Position numbers and translations under genes: made by a program. The notes beneath the pieces were generated by a model, which did no database searches, had not been told where the DNA came from, and saw only the letters and a program-made list of their open reading frames with translations. Positions 9,795 through 18,720 of a stretch of DNA of 64,000 nt are shown piece by piece. The stretch is from Bacteroidia bacterium. Its GTDB lineage: Bacteria; Bacteroidota; Bacteroidia; J057. The stretch spans positions 27,803 to 91,802 of the forward strand of contig JALEFZ010000070.1 in assembly GCA_022760475.1 (NCBI GenBank), given 5' to 3'. Each line of letters opens with the position of its first letter. Position 1 is the stretch's first letter.

Positions 9795-10181
9795 ATGGCA
9801 TTACAATCAAAATACCAACCTGTACTGGATCTAGGTGTTGAACTGGGGATCAAAGATGGAGACATTCAGGAAGTTGACGGAAGACTGGAAATCAGAGGAA
9901 AAGCTGCTACCCAGTATCAGAAAGACCAGATCTGGAACAAAATCAAAGAAGTTTCAGGCGAAGATGAGCCTGCTGACCTTATGGCTGATATCGTAGTTGA
10001 AAACACTGACTATTATACCAAGCACGTAGTTGAGTCTGGAGAGTCTTTGAGCCTTATCGCCAAAAAATACAGTGGCGACCCAATGAAATACACTGCGATC
10101 TTCGAAGCAAACAAAGACATTTTGAAGGATCCAAACGTGATACACCCAGGTCAGGAGTTGACTATTCCATTTTTGGACTAA
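9795..10181 (+). CDS. Kbp-like BON-LysM protein (cytoplasmic, putative K+ binding)
   Basis: This 128-aa protein has no signal peptide. Residues 1-65 look like a BON-type fold (VDGRLEIRGKAATQYQKDQI) and residues 73-127 form a LysM domain ending in FEANKDILKDPNVIHPGQEL. This matches the layout of E. coli Kbp (YgaU), a cytoplasmic BON+LysM protein that binds potassium, including the segment FEANK...PGQ. Lack of an export signal argues against a peptidoglycan-binding role. Calling it a K+ sensor rests on homology of layout. It is followed by a strong terminator. Confidence 0.75.
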   Translation: MALQSKYQPVLDLGVELGIKDGDIQEVDGRLEIRGKAATQYQKDQIWNKIKEVSGEDEPADLMADIVVENTDYYTKHVVESGESLSLIAKKYSGDPMKYTAIFEANKDILKDPNVIHPGQELTIPFLD

Positions 10182-10209
10182 TCGCACTTCTGAGTTATGA
10201 ATTATTGAG

Positions 10210-10240
10210 AAAAGGGCCTATTTTAAGGTCCTTTTCTTTT
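10210..10240 (+). terminator. Rho-independent terminator after the Kbp-like gene
   Basis: The arms AAAAGGGCC (10210-10218) and GGTCCTTTT (10227-10235) form a 9-bp stem with one G-U pair and an 8-nt loop, followed by CTTTT and TTATT. The next gene starts only 5 bp later. Confidence 0.75.
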
Positions 10241-10244
10241 TATT

Positions 10245-10493
10245 ATGAAGTGGTTTCGACGCAAGAAAGAGAATACAGATGCCAAGCGTTCCCCCCAGTG
10301 GGTAGACATAGATGGCAAGTCCCTGGCCGAAGGCGATGAGGTTGAGGTTCTGAGGTATGACATGGGATTTTGTACAGTAATCAAAAATGAAGACGGTCTG
10401 GCATACAAATCTGAAACCACTGGCAAGGTGGTCTCCTGTTGGTACATGGTAGATGCCGCAACCACCCATCAAAAAGTTAAAAAACTGTCCTAG
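10245..10493 (+). CDS. Hypothetical small protein, 82 aa
   Basis: This is an 82-aa basic protein with the N-terminus MKWFRRKKENTDAKRS. Its central part (DIDGKSLAEGDEVEVLRYDMG to WYMVDAATTHQKVKKL) reads like a small SH3/KOW-like beta-barrel, in which the phrase EGDEVEVLRYD is characteristic. There is no signal peptide. The start sits just 5 bp behind the preceding terminator, so its own promoter would have to overlap that hairpin or it is expressed by read-through. It ends 18 bp before the C1 peptidase gene and may be cotranscribed with it. Function is unknown. Confidence 0.65.
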   Translation: MKWFRRKKENTDAKRSPQWVDIDGKSLAEGDEVEVLRYDMGFCTVIKNEDGLAYKSETTGKVVSCWYMVDAATTHQKVKKLS

Positions 10494-10511
10494 AACCATT
10501 ATCCTAAACCT

Positions 10512-11642
10512 ATGAAAAATATTGTCCTACTTGCATTGATGTTGGGGGTATCCAGCCTGATGGCGCAGGAAGAAACCCGTAAAAACACATTGGATGGTCC
10601 TTATGAGTTCACCATCGAACATGAGGTTGCAGCCACCCCAGTAAAAAGCCAAGGGAGAACAGGTACCTGTTGGAGCTTTTCCACTACTTCCTTCCTGGAG
10701 TCTGAGTTGATCCGAAAAGGGAACGACCCCATGGATTTATCCGAGATGTTTGTAGTCAGAAATATTTATAGGGAAAAGGCTGCTCTTTATGTACGCATGC
10801 AGGGGAAAGGACAATTTAGTCCAGGAGGAACCTTTCATGATGTAATGAATGTCATGGAGAAATATGGCATGGTGCCTGAAAAGGTCTATTCTGGTAGAAG
10901 AAAAGACAGTGAAGCGCATAACCACGGAGAGATGGATGCTGTGCTGGAAGGAATGTTGAAAGCGCTGGTAAAAAGAAGAACCTTAACCGATAAGTGGAAG
11001 CCTGCTGTGGAGGCTGTATTGGATACCTACTTAGGAACCCTTCCAGAGACCATTACCAAGGGAGATGTGATGTACACCCCCAAGACTTTTGCAGAGGATT
11101 TTGGCATCAAAAAAGAAGATTACATCGAATTGAGTTCATTTACCCACCATCCTTACTATGATAAATTTGTCCTGGAAATCCCTGACAACTGGGATTGGAA
11201 TCAAGTCTATAACCTGCCGTTGGACGAGTTGATGGCAGTTATGAACAATGCCCTGGTCAATGGATATTCAGTAGCATGGGATGGCGACGTGAGCGAAAAA
11301 GGCTTTATGCATGGCAAAAGCATTGCGATAGTGCCCAAAGATCCGAATGCCAAGCTCGGTGCGGAAGTACTTGAAGAAATGGAGATTACTCCTGAAATCC
11401 GTCAGGAAGCCTTTGATAACTATAAAACCACCGATGATCACTTGATGCACATTACAGGTATGGCCAAGGATGAATCAGGTAAATTATTCTACCTAACCAA
11501 AAATAGCTGGGGAGATAAGTCCAACTTCTGTGGGGGATACTTGTATATGTCTGAGGCCTATGCCAGGTACAAGACTGTACACATCATGGTTCATAAGGAT
11601 GCCATTCCTTCTCAGATTGCTGAAAAATTGGGATTAAAATAA
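10512..11642 (+). CDS. Exported C1-family cysteine peptidase (bleomycin hydrolase/PepC type)
   Basis: This is a 376-aa protein with a clear signal peptide (MKNIVLLALMLGVSSLMAQ). The papain-like catalytic set is complete: Gln47 and Cys53 in VKSQGRTGTCWSFSTT, His313 in LMHITGMA and Asn331 in LTKNSWG. The size and the large insert between Cys and His fit peptidase family C1B (aminopeptidase C/bleomycin hydrolase), whose best-known members are cytosolic; here it is exported, as in several Bacteroidota. It starts a run of exported or lipoprotein genes with the peptide-deformylase-like protein 8 bp downstream. A role in periplasmic peptide trimming is likely. Confidence 0.9.
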   Translation: MKNIVLLALMLGVSSLMAQEETRKNTLDGPYEFTIEHEVAATPVKSQGRTGTCWSFSTTSFLESELIRKGNDPMDLSEMFVVRNIYREKAALYVRMQGKGQFSPGGTFHDVMNVMEKYGMVPEKVYSGRRKDSEAHNHGEMDAVLEGMLKALVKRRTLTDKWKPAVEAVLDTYLGTLPETITKGDVMYTPKTFAEDFGIKKEDYIELSSFTHHPYYDKFVLEIPDNWDWNQVYNLPLDELMAVMNNALVNGYSVAWDGDVSEKGFMHGKSIAIVPKDPNAKLGAEVLEEMEITPEIRQEAFDNYKTTDDHLMHITGMAKDESGKLFYLTKNSWGDKSNFCGGYLYMSEAYARYKTVHIMVHKDAIPSQIAEKLGLK

Positions 11643-11650
11643 ACTCAAAC

Positions 11651-12313
11651 ATGAAGAAGATAATTCTTGGAATCTTATTGTTGTGTGGGGGAGGAATCTT
11701 TGCCCAGGGAGGATTCGACTTGAATAAGCCCAACATTCCCTATACCAACTATTGGTCGGAAGAAGATTCTGCCCTCATAAAGGGAGAGCCCAAGGATCCC
11801 ATGAGGGTTTTTCTTATCACCCGTTACAATGACTCCTTGTTGTTGAGGAAACAAAGCGGGTATGTGGTGCCCACACCTGACGATCCAATGCTGAAACTGT
11901 TTATCGACAGGCTATATGCCACCGTTACAGACTCTGCGAGTCTTGGGGTGGGAATCGCAGCCCCGCAGGTGGGCTTGCTCCGAAACATCATTTGGGTTCA
12001 ACGCTTTGACAAGGAGGGGTTTCCGTTTGAAGTTTATCTCAATCCTGTTATTAGACAATACTCCAAACTTCCGAGAGAGGGCCGAGAGGGTTGTTTGTCC
12101 ATTCCGGTTACACGTGATACTGTTTCAAGGGCTTACGCCATCTTGATTGAATATGATGATCCCAATGGCGGGCATCACATTGAAATGGTCGAAGACTTTA
12201 CTGCAGTGATTTTTCAGCATGAGATTGACCATTTAAATGGAATCGTATTTACCGATCATGTGAAGCAAGAGATGGAAGATGCCAAGAAAAAGGAAGAAGC
12301 AAATAAGGATTGA
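11651..12313 (+). CDS. Exported peptide-deformylase-like protein
   Basis: This 220-aa protein has all three peptide deformylase motifs: GVGIAAPQVG (residues 99-108), REGCLSIP (Cys148) and QHEIDHLNG (His190, Glu191, His194). These residues bind the metal and activate water. The core domain is complete. Unlike housekeeping Def it starts with a signal peptide (MKKIILGILLLCGGGIFAQ) and carries about 60 extra residues before the core. So it should act outside the cytoplasm, where nascent formyl-Met chains are absent. It could remove formyl groups from exported or scavenged peptides, working with the C1 peptidase encoded just upstream. The stop overlaps the next start as TGATG. Confidence 0.88.
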   Translation: MKKIILGILLLCGGGIFAQGGFDLNKPNIPYTNYWSEEDSALIKGEPKDPMRVFLITRYNDSLLLRKQSGYVVPTPDDPMLKLFIDRLYATVTDSASLGVGIAAPQVGLLRNIIWVQRFDKEGFPFEVYLNPVIRQYSKLPREGREGCLSIPVTRDTVSRAYAILIEYDDPNGGHHIEMVEDFTAVIFQHEIDHLNGIVFTDHVKQEMEDAKKKEEANKD

Positions 12314-12885
12314 TGAAGATTAGGGCAATTTTACCTTGGTTTTTATGTTTGTTGGCTGGCTGTACTTTCTTTGCATGCCAACCAAAGGCCAAGGCCAAGT
12401 CTGACCCATTATTTTTAGAGGCATTTGAAATACACAAGGAAAGCGTAAAACTCCATAAGGAGGTCTCGGCCTTGAGAGATTCAGCAAATCATTATTTGGC
12501 CCTGTTGAAGCCCCTTCATTACCACTGGAGCAAACTTTCTGAAAGTCAGAAACAGGCATTTAAGAGCTCCACTGGCAAGGCTTATCAGGAAATTGAGGAC
12601 TCCTTTATGGAGAAATTTACTGAATTCAATCAACATGAAAGGGATAGCCTGTTTGTTTCCTGGATGGAGTCATTCACTGAAATCCCGGGGATTCAGGATT
12701 ATACAAATCACCATGAAGACATTCAGCATGGACCAAGCCTGATCAAGGATCTCAAAGGGCCTCAAGTAATGGCATACCAGAAGGAGTATTTAGCAAAAAT
12801 CAAGGTATTTCATGAAGAATACTCCAGTTTATTGGACTCTATGGCGATTTTGGAGGACTACCTAATATTGCTGGAAAGTTTTTAA
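12313..12885 (+). CDS. Hypothetical lipoprotein, 190 aa
   Basis: I do not recognise this family. The N-terminus MKIRAILPWFLCLLAGCTFF is a lipoprotein signal with the lipobox LAGC (Cys17), and a second possible Cys follows four residues later. The rest is mostly helical and charged, with likely amphipathic helices (HKESVKLHKEVSALRDSA; FHEEYSSLLDSMAILEDYL), and resembles a small coiled-coil helical bundle. I chose the ATG at 12313 rather than the TTG at 12310; it overlaps the deformylase-like stop by one base, which suggests translational coupling. It probably is anchored in the same compartment as the two upstream products. Confidence 0.7.
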   Translation: MKIRAILPWFLCLLAGCTFFACQPKAKAKSDPLFLEAFEIHKESVKLHKEVSALRDSANHYLALLKPLHYHWSKLSESQKQAFKSSTGKAYQEIEDSFMEKFTEFNQHERDSLFVSWMESFTEIPGIQDYTNHHEDIQHGPSLIKDLKGPQVMAYQKEYLAKIKVFHEEYSSLLDSMAILEDYLILLESF

Positions 12886-12910
12886 GATGACAAGAATTAA
12901 GCTGAAATAA

Positions 12911-13276
12911 ATGAAGATAGCTGTAGATTTTGACGGAGTGCTGCACATGTATTCCAAGGGATGGAATGGAGGGGAAATTTATGATCCTCCCGTCCCAGGG
13001 GCTAAAGAAGCCATGGAGAAATTAAAGGAAGAAGGACATACCATCTACATTTTTTCTACCCGCAGCAACAAAATTTTTAGGAAAAAAGATCCCGTCGATC
13101 ACAATAAGGCCATGAAAGAGTGGCTAGAGAAACATGAGATTCCTTTTGATAAGATTTGGACATTCGGAAAACCGATGGCAGATATTTTTATTGATGATCG
13201 AGCGATTGGGTTCCGGGGAGATTGGGAAGATACTGTGGATCAGGTTATGAAATTCAAGATCTGGAATCACGATTGA
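12911..13276 (+). CDS. Small HAD-superfamily hydrolase
   Basis: This is a 121-aa minimal HAD protein. Motif I is [14 protein letters not shown] (the nucleophile pair Asp6/Asp8 in DFDGV), motif II is IYIFSTRSN, and the acidic motif IV is [11 protein letters not shown]. There is no large cap domain, as in small phosphatases of the polynucleotide-kinase-3'-phosphatase-like group, also seen in phage. The substrate is unknown. It follows the lipoprotein gene by 25 bp and overlaps the convergent yidD end by 10 bp. Confidence 0.8.
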   Translation: MKIAVDFDGVLHMYSKGWNGGEIYDPPVPGAKEAMEKLKEEGHTIYIFSTRSNKIFRKKDPVDHNKAMKEWLEKHEIPFDKIWTFGKPMADIFIDDRAIGFRGDWEDTVDQVMKFKIWNHD

Positions 13277-13539
13277 TCTTCTTTTGAGACTTTGTTGCTC
13301 TTCTTTTCTGGTACAGGATCATATCCACTCCCTCCCCAGGGATGGCAGCTTGCTATTCGTTTGATTGCCAGCCAACCCCCTCTGAAAGCCCCATGCTTTT
13401 GGATGGCCTCAGCTGCATAATGTGAACAAGTTGGGGTATACCTACAACTTGGAGGAGTCATAGGCGAAATCTGTTTTTGGTAAAACCTGATCAATCCAAT
13501 GAAAATTGTCGAGAAGATCTTGTTTATGATCGATAGCAT
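13267..13539 (-). CDS. yidD: Membrane protein insertion efficiency factor YidD
   Basis: This 90-aa protein has the full YidD signature: [33 protein letters not shown] and [12 protein letters not shown], with three conserved Cys. An amphipathic N-terminal helix binds the inner membrane, and YidD assists the YidC insertase. Elsewhere yidD lies in the rnpA-yidD-yidC cluster; here it is isolated, which is common in Bacteroidota. I chose the ATG at 13539 over a TTG at 13545. It overlaps the convergent HAD gene by 10 bp. Confidence 0.92.
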   Translation of the reverse strand: MLSIINKIFSTIFIGLIRFYQKQISPMTPPSCRYTPTCSHYAAEAIQKHGAFRGGWLAIKRIASCHPWGGSGYDPVPEKKSNKVSKEDQS

Positions 13540-13582
13540 AGCCAATATTTGAATTGATTGTTTAGATTTAATTGACGGACAA

Positions 13583-13609
13583 CGAAGCCGAATATTTTGA
13601 TTGGCTTCG
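13583..13609. promoter_or_regulatory. 7-bp inverted repeat between yidD and the sialidase-like gene
   Basis: CGAAGCC (13583-13589) and GGCTTCG (13603-13609) are perfect complements separated by 13 bp, placed midway between the two divergent genes. There is no T-run, so an operator or leader structure is more likely than a terminator. Low certainty. Confidence 0.25.
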
Positions 13610-13653
13610 AAGCCCTTTAGTTAAAACAACATACAATATAAAGATACAATCCC

Positions 13654-14940
13654 ATGAAGTCATTGTTTTCTTTTGTGATGCTGGTTTTCATCAGCATTTC
13701 TTCCTTTGCGCAATTCAAAAACATCCTTCTGGATGACAAGCGTATTGGCTACAATCCCTGTGAGCCTTCTATTACTATCAATTACAAAAATCCTGATAAC
13801 ATAATCGGTGCGGCAGTCCTGGACAAGGCTTATGTATCCCAGGATGGAGGAAAAACCTGGGAAACTTCAAGACTAAAGTCTTCTTATGGGGTATTTGGGG
13901 ATCCCTGTTTGGTATCTGACAGAAAGGGAAATATCTATTATTTCCACCTGGCCAATCCTGGAGGGGCAAGGGGCGATGATGCATGGCTGGACAGGATAGT
14001 TTGTCAAGTATCTAATGATCAGGGAAAGAGCTGGAGTGATGGCAGCTTCATGGGCCATTACCCACCCAAAGATCAGGATAAGGAATGGGCTGTAGCTCAC
14101 CCCAAAAAAAACAGGGTCTATGCTACCTGGACTCAATTTGACAAATACGGGTCTAAATCAGAAAGCGATAAATCCAACATTCTTTTTGCCTACACCAAAA
14201 ACAAGGGAAAAAGTTGGAGCGAATCAATTAGGATCAACGAAATCCCAGGAGATTGCATTGACGACGATGAAACTGTAGAGGGTGCTGTGCCCTGTGTAGG
14301 GCCAAAGGGCGAAATTTATGTTTCCTGGTCTGTAAATGAGAAAATCTATTTTGACCGGAGTCTAGATGGGGGGAAAAGCTGGATGGACAAGGATGTCCTG
14401 GTAACCGATCAACCGGGTGGATGGAGCATCAATATTCCTGGCTTGAATAGAAGCAATGGCATGCCAATTACAGGGGTTGACATTAGCAAAGGACCAAACA
14501 GAGGGACTGTCTACATCAATTGGGCGGATCAGCGCAATGGAGAGGATGATACAGATGTCTGGCTGGCAAAGTCCACGGATGGGGGCATGACTTGGTCAAA
14601 ACCCAAGCGAGTCAACGATGATAATTCTGGGAAGCACCAGTTTCTCACCTGGATGAGCATTGACCCTGCGACAGGCTATTTGTACTTCGTTTTCTATGAC
14701 CGCAGGGCTTACGACGACAATCAGACTGATGTTTACCTCGCATATAGCAAGGATGGTGGTGAAAGTTTTACCAATGTGAAAATCAGCGAAAAGCCATTCA
14801 GCCCGACGGTAGGAACATTTTTTGGTGATTACAATGACATTGATGCTTACCAGGGAACCATATGCCCTATCTGGACCCGTATGGATAATGGCAAGACAAG
14901 CGTCTATACGGCAATTATTAAAGAAACAGAATTGAAGTAA
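13654..14940 (+). CDS. Secreted BNR/Asp-box protein, sialidase-like
   Basis: This 428-aa protein has a signal peptide (MKSLFSFVMLVFISISSFA). At least five Asp-box motifs SxDxGxTW are spread through it (SQDGGKTWE, SNDQGKSWS, SLDGGKSWM, STDGGMTWS, SKDGGESF), the mark of a six-bladed sialidase-type propeller. It could be an exo-alpha-sialidase or another glycan-active BNR propeller. I did not identify the arginine triad and Tyr/Glu pair of true sialidases with confidence, so activity is open. No nan genes for sialic acid use are nearby, and it is monocistronic. Confidence 0.75.
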   Translation: MKSLFSFVMLVFISISSFAQFKNILLDDKRIGYNPCEPSITINYKNPDNIIGAAVLDKAYVSQDGGKTWETSRLKSSYGVFGDPCLVSDRKGNIYYFHLANPGGARGDDAWLDRIVCQVSNDQGKSWSDGSFMGHYPPKDQDKEWAVAHPKKNRVYATWTQFDKYGSKSESDKSNILFAYTKNKGKSWSESIRINEIPGDCIDDDETVEGAVPCVGPKGEIYVSWSVNEKIYFDRSLDGGKSWMDKDVLVTDQPGGWSINIPGLNRSNGMPITGVDISKGPNRGTVYINWADQRNGEDDTDVWLAKSTDGGMTWSKPKRVNDDNSGKHQFLTWMSIDPATGYLYFVFYDRRAYDDNQTDVYLAYSKDGGESFTNVKISEKPFSPTVGTFFGDYNDIDAYQGTICPIWTRMDNGKTSVYTAIIKETELK

Positions 14941-14951
14941 TTGGCTTTTGA

Positions 14952-15494
14952 TCAGTCCATGCAAGGTACCCAGGGACTCAGGAAGAGGCACCAGTGGTCA
15001 TTGACATATGCCAGAAGATCGAAAGTTGCACCATTGCTATGGCCGGGCTCAGAAAATCGAACAAGGTAATAAGTGATCTCAGGTTTGAGGTACTTGGCCA
15101 TTTCCTTATAACCTCCAGGAAATAACTTGGCCATGCCTTGGTACGTTTCGAAGTCTATTTTTTGAGCTCCCCAAACGGCAATCTGAGTCTGTTGAGGATA
15201 TTCAGGAGTCAGAATAAGGACATGTCTTTGGTTTATTCTTCGAATGAACTTATAGATGTCCTTGGCTTTTTCTGCAGAAAAAGCAGCCTGACAGTCCTCA
15301 AAATCGGGGATGAGGGTAGTAGTCAACTTTTTCCGATCTTTGTAGCTTGAATTCAAGACGTATTCACACATGTTTTTCAATCCACCTTCTCCCTTATTGA
15401 AAACGGGGGTTTGTGCTTTCAGGGATAACTTTGGGAAAAGAAAAAGTATAGCAAGCAGAATCGAAATATTTCTGGAGCCTTTGGGATCAATCAT
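14952..15494 (-). CDS. Hypothetical secreted protein, 180 aa
   Basis: I do not recognise this family. It is a 180-aa protein with a signal peptide (about residues 8-28, ISILLAILFLFPKLSLKAQ) and a compact mixed alpha/beta remainder containing four Cys outside the signal (MCEY, EDCQ, HWCL, VPCMD). It is probably periplasmic with disulfides. It is convergent with the sialidase-like gene (11-bp gap) and divergent from queG (26-bp gap), so its promoter must overlap the queG start region. Confidence 0.6.
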   Translation of the reverse strand: MIDPKGSRNISILLAILFLFPKLSLKAQTPVFNKGEGGLKNMCEYVLNSSYKDRKKLTTTLIPDFEDCQAAFSAEKAKDIYKFIRRINQRHVLILTPEYPQQTQIAVWGAQKIDFETYQGMAKLFPGGYKEMAKYLKPEITYYLVRFSEPGHSNGATFDLLAYVNDHWCLFLSPWVPCMD

Positions 15495-15520
15495 AGGGCT
15501 GCGAAGTACAAAGAAAATCC

Positions 15521-16465
15521 ATGTTTATGAAAAAAGATCCTAGACAAATTACCCAAATGATCAAAGAAAAGGGAAGGAATCTTGGCTTTGATCTGATTGG
15601 AGCTTCCAAGGCTGAGAAGTTGGAGGAAGAAGCTAGAGATCTTGAAAAGTGGCTTAAGTTGGGCTTGCATGGGAAAATGTCTTACATGGAGAATTATTTC
15701 GACAAAAGAATTGATCCGAGGCTCCTGGTTGATGGAGCCCGCTCAGTTATAAGTGTCATTCACAATTATTTTCCCTACGAATCTGATCATCCTTCTTCTG
15801 ACTCACCCAAAATCTCTCGTTATGCCTGGGGACGGGATTATCACAAGGTACTTAAAAAAAAACTCTATCAATTATTCCAATTTATCCTGGACGAATTTGG
15901 GGAAGGGATACATGGAAGGGTTTTCGTTGACTCAGCACCGGTAATGGACAAGGCCTGGGCAAAAAAAAGTGGATTGGGATGGATTGGAAAACATACCAAC
16001 CTAATTTCTCCTCGTAAAGGATCGTACTTTTTTATAGGCGAAATCATCCTGGACCTTGAAATGGAGTATGACGGCCCTATTAAGGATTATTGTGGTACTT
16101 GTACCAGATGTATTGATGCTTGCCCCACAGATGCCTTGAAACCCTACGAGATCGAGGCTCAAAAATGTATTTCTTATCTCACCATTGAACTGAGAGAGGA
16201 GATTTCAGCGGAGTTTCAAGACAAAATGGAGGGTTGGGCATATGGCTGCGACATTTGCCAGGAAGTTTGCCCCTGGAACCGCTTTTCTCAACCTCATCCA
16301 GGAGAAGAATTCCGTGCCATGGATCACATCAAGTTAGACGCTGATGAGTGGGAGGAGATTGATGAAAAAGCATTTAAAAAACTGACCAAAAAGACTGCCA
16401 TGAACAGGGTCAAGTGGGCTAAAATGAAATCCAATCTCAAATTCTTACTTGGCAGAGCTGGTTAG
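15521..16465 (+). CDS. queG: Epoxyqueuosine reductase QueG
   Basis: This 314-aa protein catalyses the last step of queuosine synthesis on tRNA, reducing epoxyqueuosine. The N-terminal cobalamin-binding part has VFVDSAPVMDKAWAKKSGLGW, split here as VFVDSAPVMDKAWA and KKSGLGWIGKHTN. Two [4Fe-4S] motifs follow: CGTCTRCIDACPTD and CDICQEVCPW. The length is typical of the form without the HEAT-repeat tail. The start could be the ATG at 15521 or 15527. It ends 4 bp inside the convergent pgpH gene. Confidence 0.95.
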   Translation: MFMKKDPRQITQMIKEKGRNLGFDLIGASKAEKLEEEARDLEKWLKLGLHGKMSYMENYFDKRIDPRLLVDGARSVISVIHNYFPYESDHPSSDSPKISRYAWGRDYHKVLKKKLYQLFQFILDEFGEGIHGRVFVDSAPVMDKAWAKKSGLGWIGKHTNLISPRKGSYFFIGEIILDLEMEYDGPIKDYCGTCTRCIDACPTDALKPYEIEAQKCISYLTIELREEISAEFQDKMEGWAYGCDICQEVCPWNRFSQPHPGEEFRAMDHIKLDADEWEEIDEKAFKKLTKKTAMNRVKWAKMKSNLKFLLGRAG

Positions 16466-18693
16466 GCCCTTTCTTTTGGATACTCGATCCTTCCGTGGTA
16501 AATGCTTAGCAACTGCTTTTTTATTACAGACCTGATGATTGAGATATCCTTGAAAGTCAGGTTCGATTCTTCCAATTGATGGTCCCTTATCTTGTGATTG
16601 AGGATAGAATCCACCAATTCCTTGAGTTTTTCGGGTGTTGGATTCTTCAAGGAGCGGGAAGCCGCCTCAATTGAATCAGAGATCATCAGGACTGCTGTTT
16701 CCTTGGAATTTGGTAAGGGACCTGGATACCTGAAAAGTTCTTCAGCTTCGGGGGCTTCACACTGATTTTCTGCCAGGTACTGGCGATAGAAATACTCCAC
16801 ACGGGTAGTCCCGTGGTGCATCCTTATAAAATCAATGATCTCATTTGGCAAGTGGTACTTCTGAGCCATTTCAGCTCCGGCTTTTACGTGGCCTATGATT
16901 ATTTCTGCACTTTCTTCACAGTTGATCTTGGAATGCGGATTATCTTCCTTGTCTTCCTCCGACATATTTTCAATGAAATATGAAGGATGTGCCATTTTAC
17001 CAATGTCATGATAGAGCGCTCCAACATGCGTTAACAAGGCATTTCCACCAATTTCCTTGATCGTAGCTTCCGCAATATTAGCAACCTGTAAGCTGTGCTG
17101 AAAAGTACCTGGAGCTTTTCGCGACAATTCCTGTAACAATGGGTAATTGGTATCCAGGAGTTCAAGATATGTCAGGTCTGAAGTTACTCCGAAAATTCTC
17201 TCCATCAGATAGATGAGGTTATAGGTAATGACCGTCAAAACTACATTTATGCCAAATATTAGGAGTGTTCGATAATTAATTTCTATAAATGAGCCTTTAC
17301 TAAGGAGGTTAAATGCCACATAGGCTAGGCTGTATGCAAGGAAGATGTAGCCAAGGGTAATAAAGAATGTATCTCTTTTTCGCAGTTTTCGGAGGCTGTA
17401 GACCGCAACTGAGCCGGCAATGATCTGGACGAAAGCAAACTCCAAACCCTGCTGAACCAGGACAGAGCCGTAGAGGGCCACGAGGATATTGGCCTGAATT
17501 GCCAGCCTGTAATCGAAGAAGCTGCTTATGAAAATTGGGACGATACAAGCTGGAGCGAGATAAATATAGGATAGGTTGATCGCTGGGCTGGTATCGCCAA
17601 GCTTTTCTGCCAAGACTGTTAATTTGGTTGAGACCACCATGGCTCCCGTTGCGAGCAAAAAGGTAAACAACAAGAGCGCTAGCTTTTTGTAATCAAAGTA
17701 TAGCCTGGGCTTATTGAACCAAAGGTACACAAGGATCAGCCCTGTAATCATCAGAATAATCAGGAACTGGCTGAAGAAAGTCATGAAAAAGTTTTCATTA
17801 CCATTCTGTTTTTTCAGTTCATTGATCAGGGATTCAATCTTGGCGGCATCCTCTTCCGTCACGTAGGTTCCCTTTTCTATGATTGGGCTTCCAGCTTTGA
17901 TTTTTGCCTGCACAGGTGAAGCCAGGGCTCGTTTTCTATCTCTGGCAAGCTCTGTTTCCTGAGGATCAAATTTGATATTGGGCCTTGCGCTGGAAAGAAG
18001 AATCTCCAATAGAAAATTTTTCAATTCGGGATTAATTGCTGCTGACCTTTGAACGATAAACTCCTCAAGTTCAGCTTCAGATGAGATCAGGTTCTTTACA
18101 GGGGTATATTTTTCTCCACCGGTTTTGTACCTCAAGGAAATCATCAATAAGGACGAATCGTTGGGCTGATCAAGATCTACAAAGCCTTTCCGGTATATAT
18201 CAGAGGAGATTTTATTTATCCTGCTTTTAAGTATTTGAAAATCTACCTCTCTCAACTGGTCAATTTGAATAGACTTTAGATTTAGTTGCCTAAAAGCCTG
18301 AGCTACAGAGGTTATAACAGCTGAATCTTTTTGAGAAATGGCCCTTTGGTAGGCTTTTACAGCTGTCTCTATTTCTGAAATGAAGGTAGAATTCTGCCCT
18401 TTAACCTTCCTTACGATGCTGGTATCCAGTTTGTAAATATCAAGTACCTGGGCTGCAAATCGATTCTGCTCAATTTCCAGGCTATCGCTTGACTTCAAGA
18501 TGGCAAAATCAAAAGGAGCCCGCAGTGAGCTTGCCTCCCACTTCTTTCCTACCTCATACTGATAGTCCAACCTGAATGCCCGAGGCATCATTAAGGTCAT
18601 CAGTATCAAGTAGGATATGATTATTCCATACCTGTACAGGTATGACCTCTCTCTCAATTTCCTGCGGAAAAATATGGCAACTGAATTTCGCAT
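16462..18693 (-). CDS. pgpH: 7TM-HD family c-di-AMP phosphodiesterase PgpH
   Basis: This is a 743-aa membrane protein of the YqfF/PgpH type. One N-terminal transmembrane helix (about 22-40) is followed by a large extracytoplasmic 7TMR-HDED domain (about 45-300), seven helices (about 305-500) and a cytosolic HD domain with HVGALYHDIGKMAHP, GHVKAGAEMA and HHGTTRVEYFY, where the metal ligands are present. PgpH hydrolyses cyclic di-AMP to pApA and so tunes potassium and osmotic homeostasis and wall growth. A TAnnTTTG box lies 28-35 bp upstream of the start. The Kbp-like K+ protein encoded at 9795 may belong to the same physiology. Confidence 0.92.
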   Translation of the reverse strand: MRNSVAIFFRRKLRERSYLYRYGIIISYLILMTLMMPRAFRLDYQYEVGKKWEASSLRAPFDFAILKSSDSLEIEQNRFAAQVLDIYKLDTSIVRKVKGQNSTFISEIETAVKAYQRAISQKDSAVITSVAQAFRQLNLKSIQIDQLREVDFQILKSRINKISSDIYRKGFVDLDQPNDSSLLMISLRYKTGGEKYTPVKNLISSEAELEEFIVQRSAAINPELKNFLLEILLSSARPNIKFDPQETELARDRKRALASPVQAKIKAGSPIIEKGTYVTEEDAAKIESLINELKKQNGNENFFMTFFSQFLIILMITGLILVYLWFNKPRLYFDYKKLALLLFTFLLATGAMVVSTKLTVLAEKLGDTSPAINLSYIYLAPACIVPIFISSFFDYRLAIQANILVALYGSVLVQQGLEFAFVQIIAGSVAVYSLRKLRKRDTFFITLGYIFLAYSLAYVAFNLLSKGSFIEINYRTLLIFGINVVLTVITYNLIYLMERIFGVTSDLTYLELLDTNYPLLQELSRKAPGTFQHSLQVANIAEATIKEIGGNALLTHVGALYHDIGKMAHPSYFIENMSEEDKEDNPHSKINCEESAEIIIGHVKAGAEMAQKYHLPNEIIDFIRMHHGTTRVEYFYRQYLAENQCEAPEAEELFRYPGPLPNSKETAVLMISDSIEAASRSLKNPTPEKLKELVDSILNHKIRDHQLEESNLTFKDISIIRSVIKKQLLSIYHGRIEYPKERA

Positions 18694-18720
18694 TCCTTTT
18701 TACTCCTATTCTCTTCGCCT

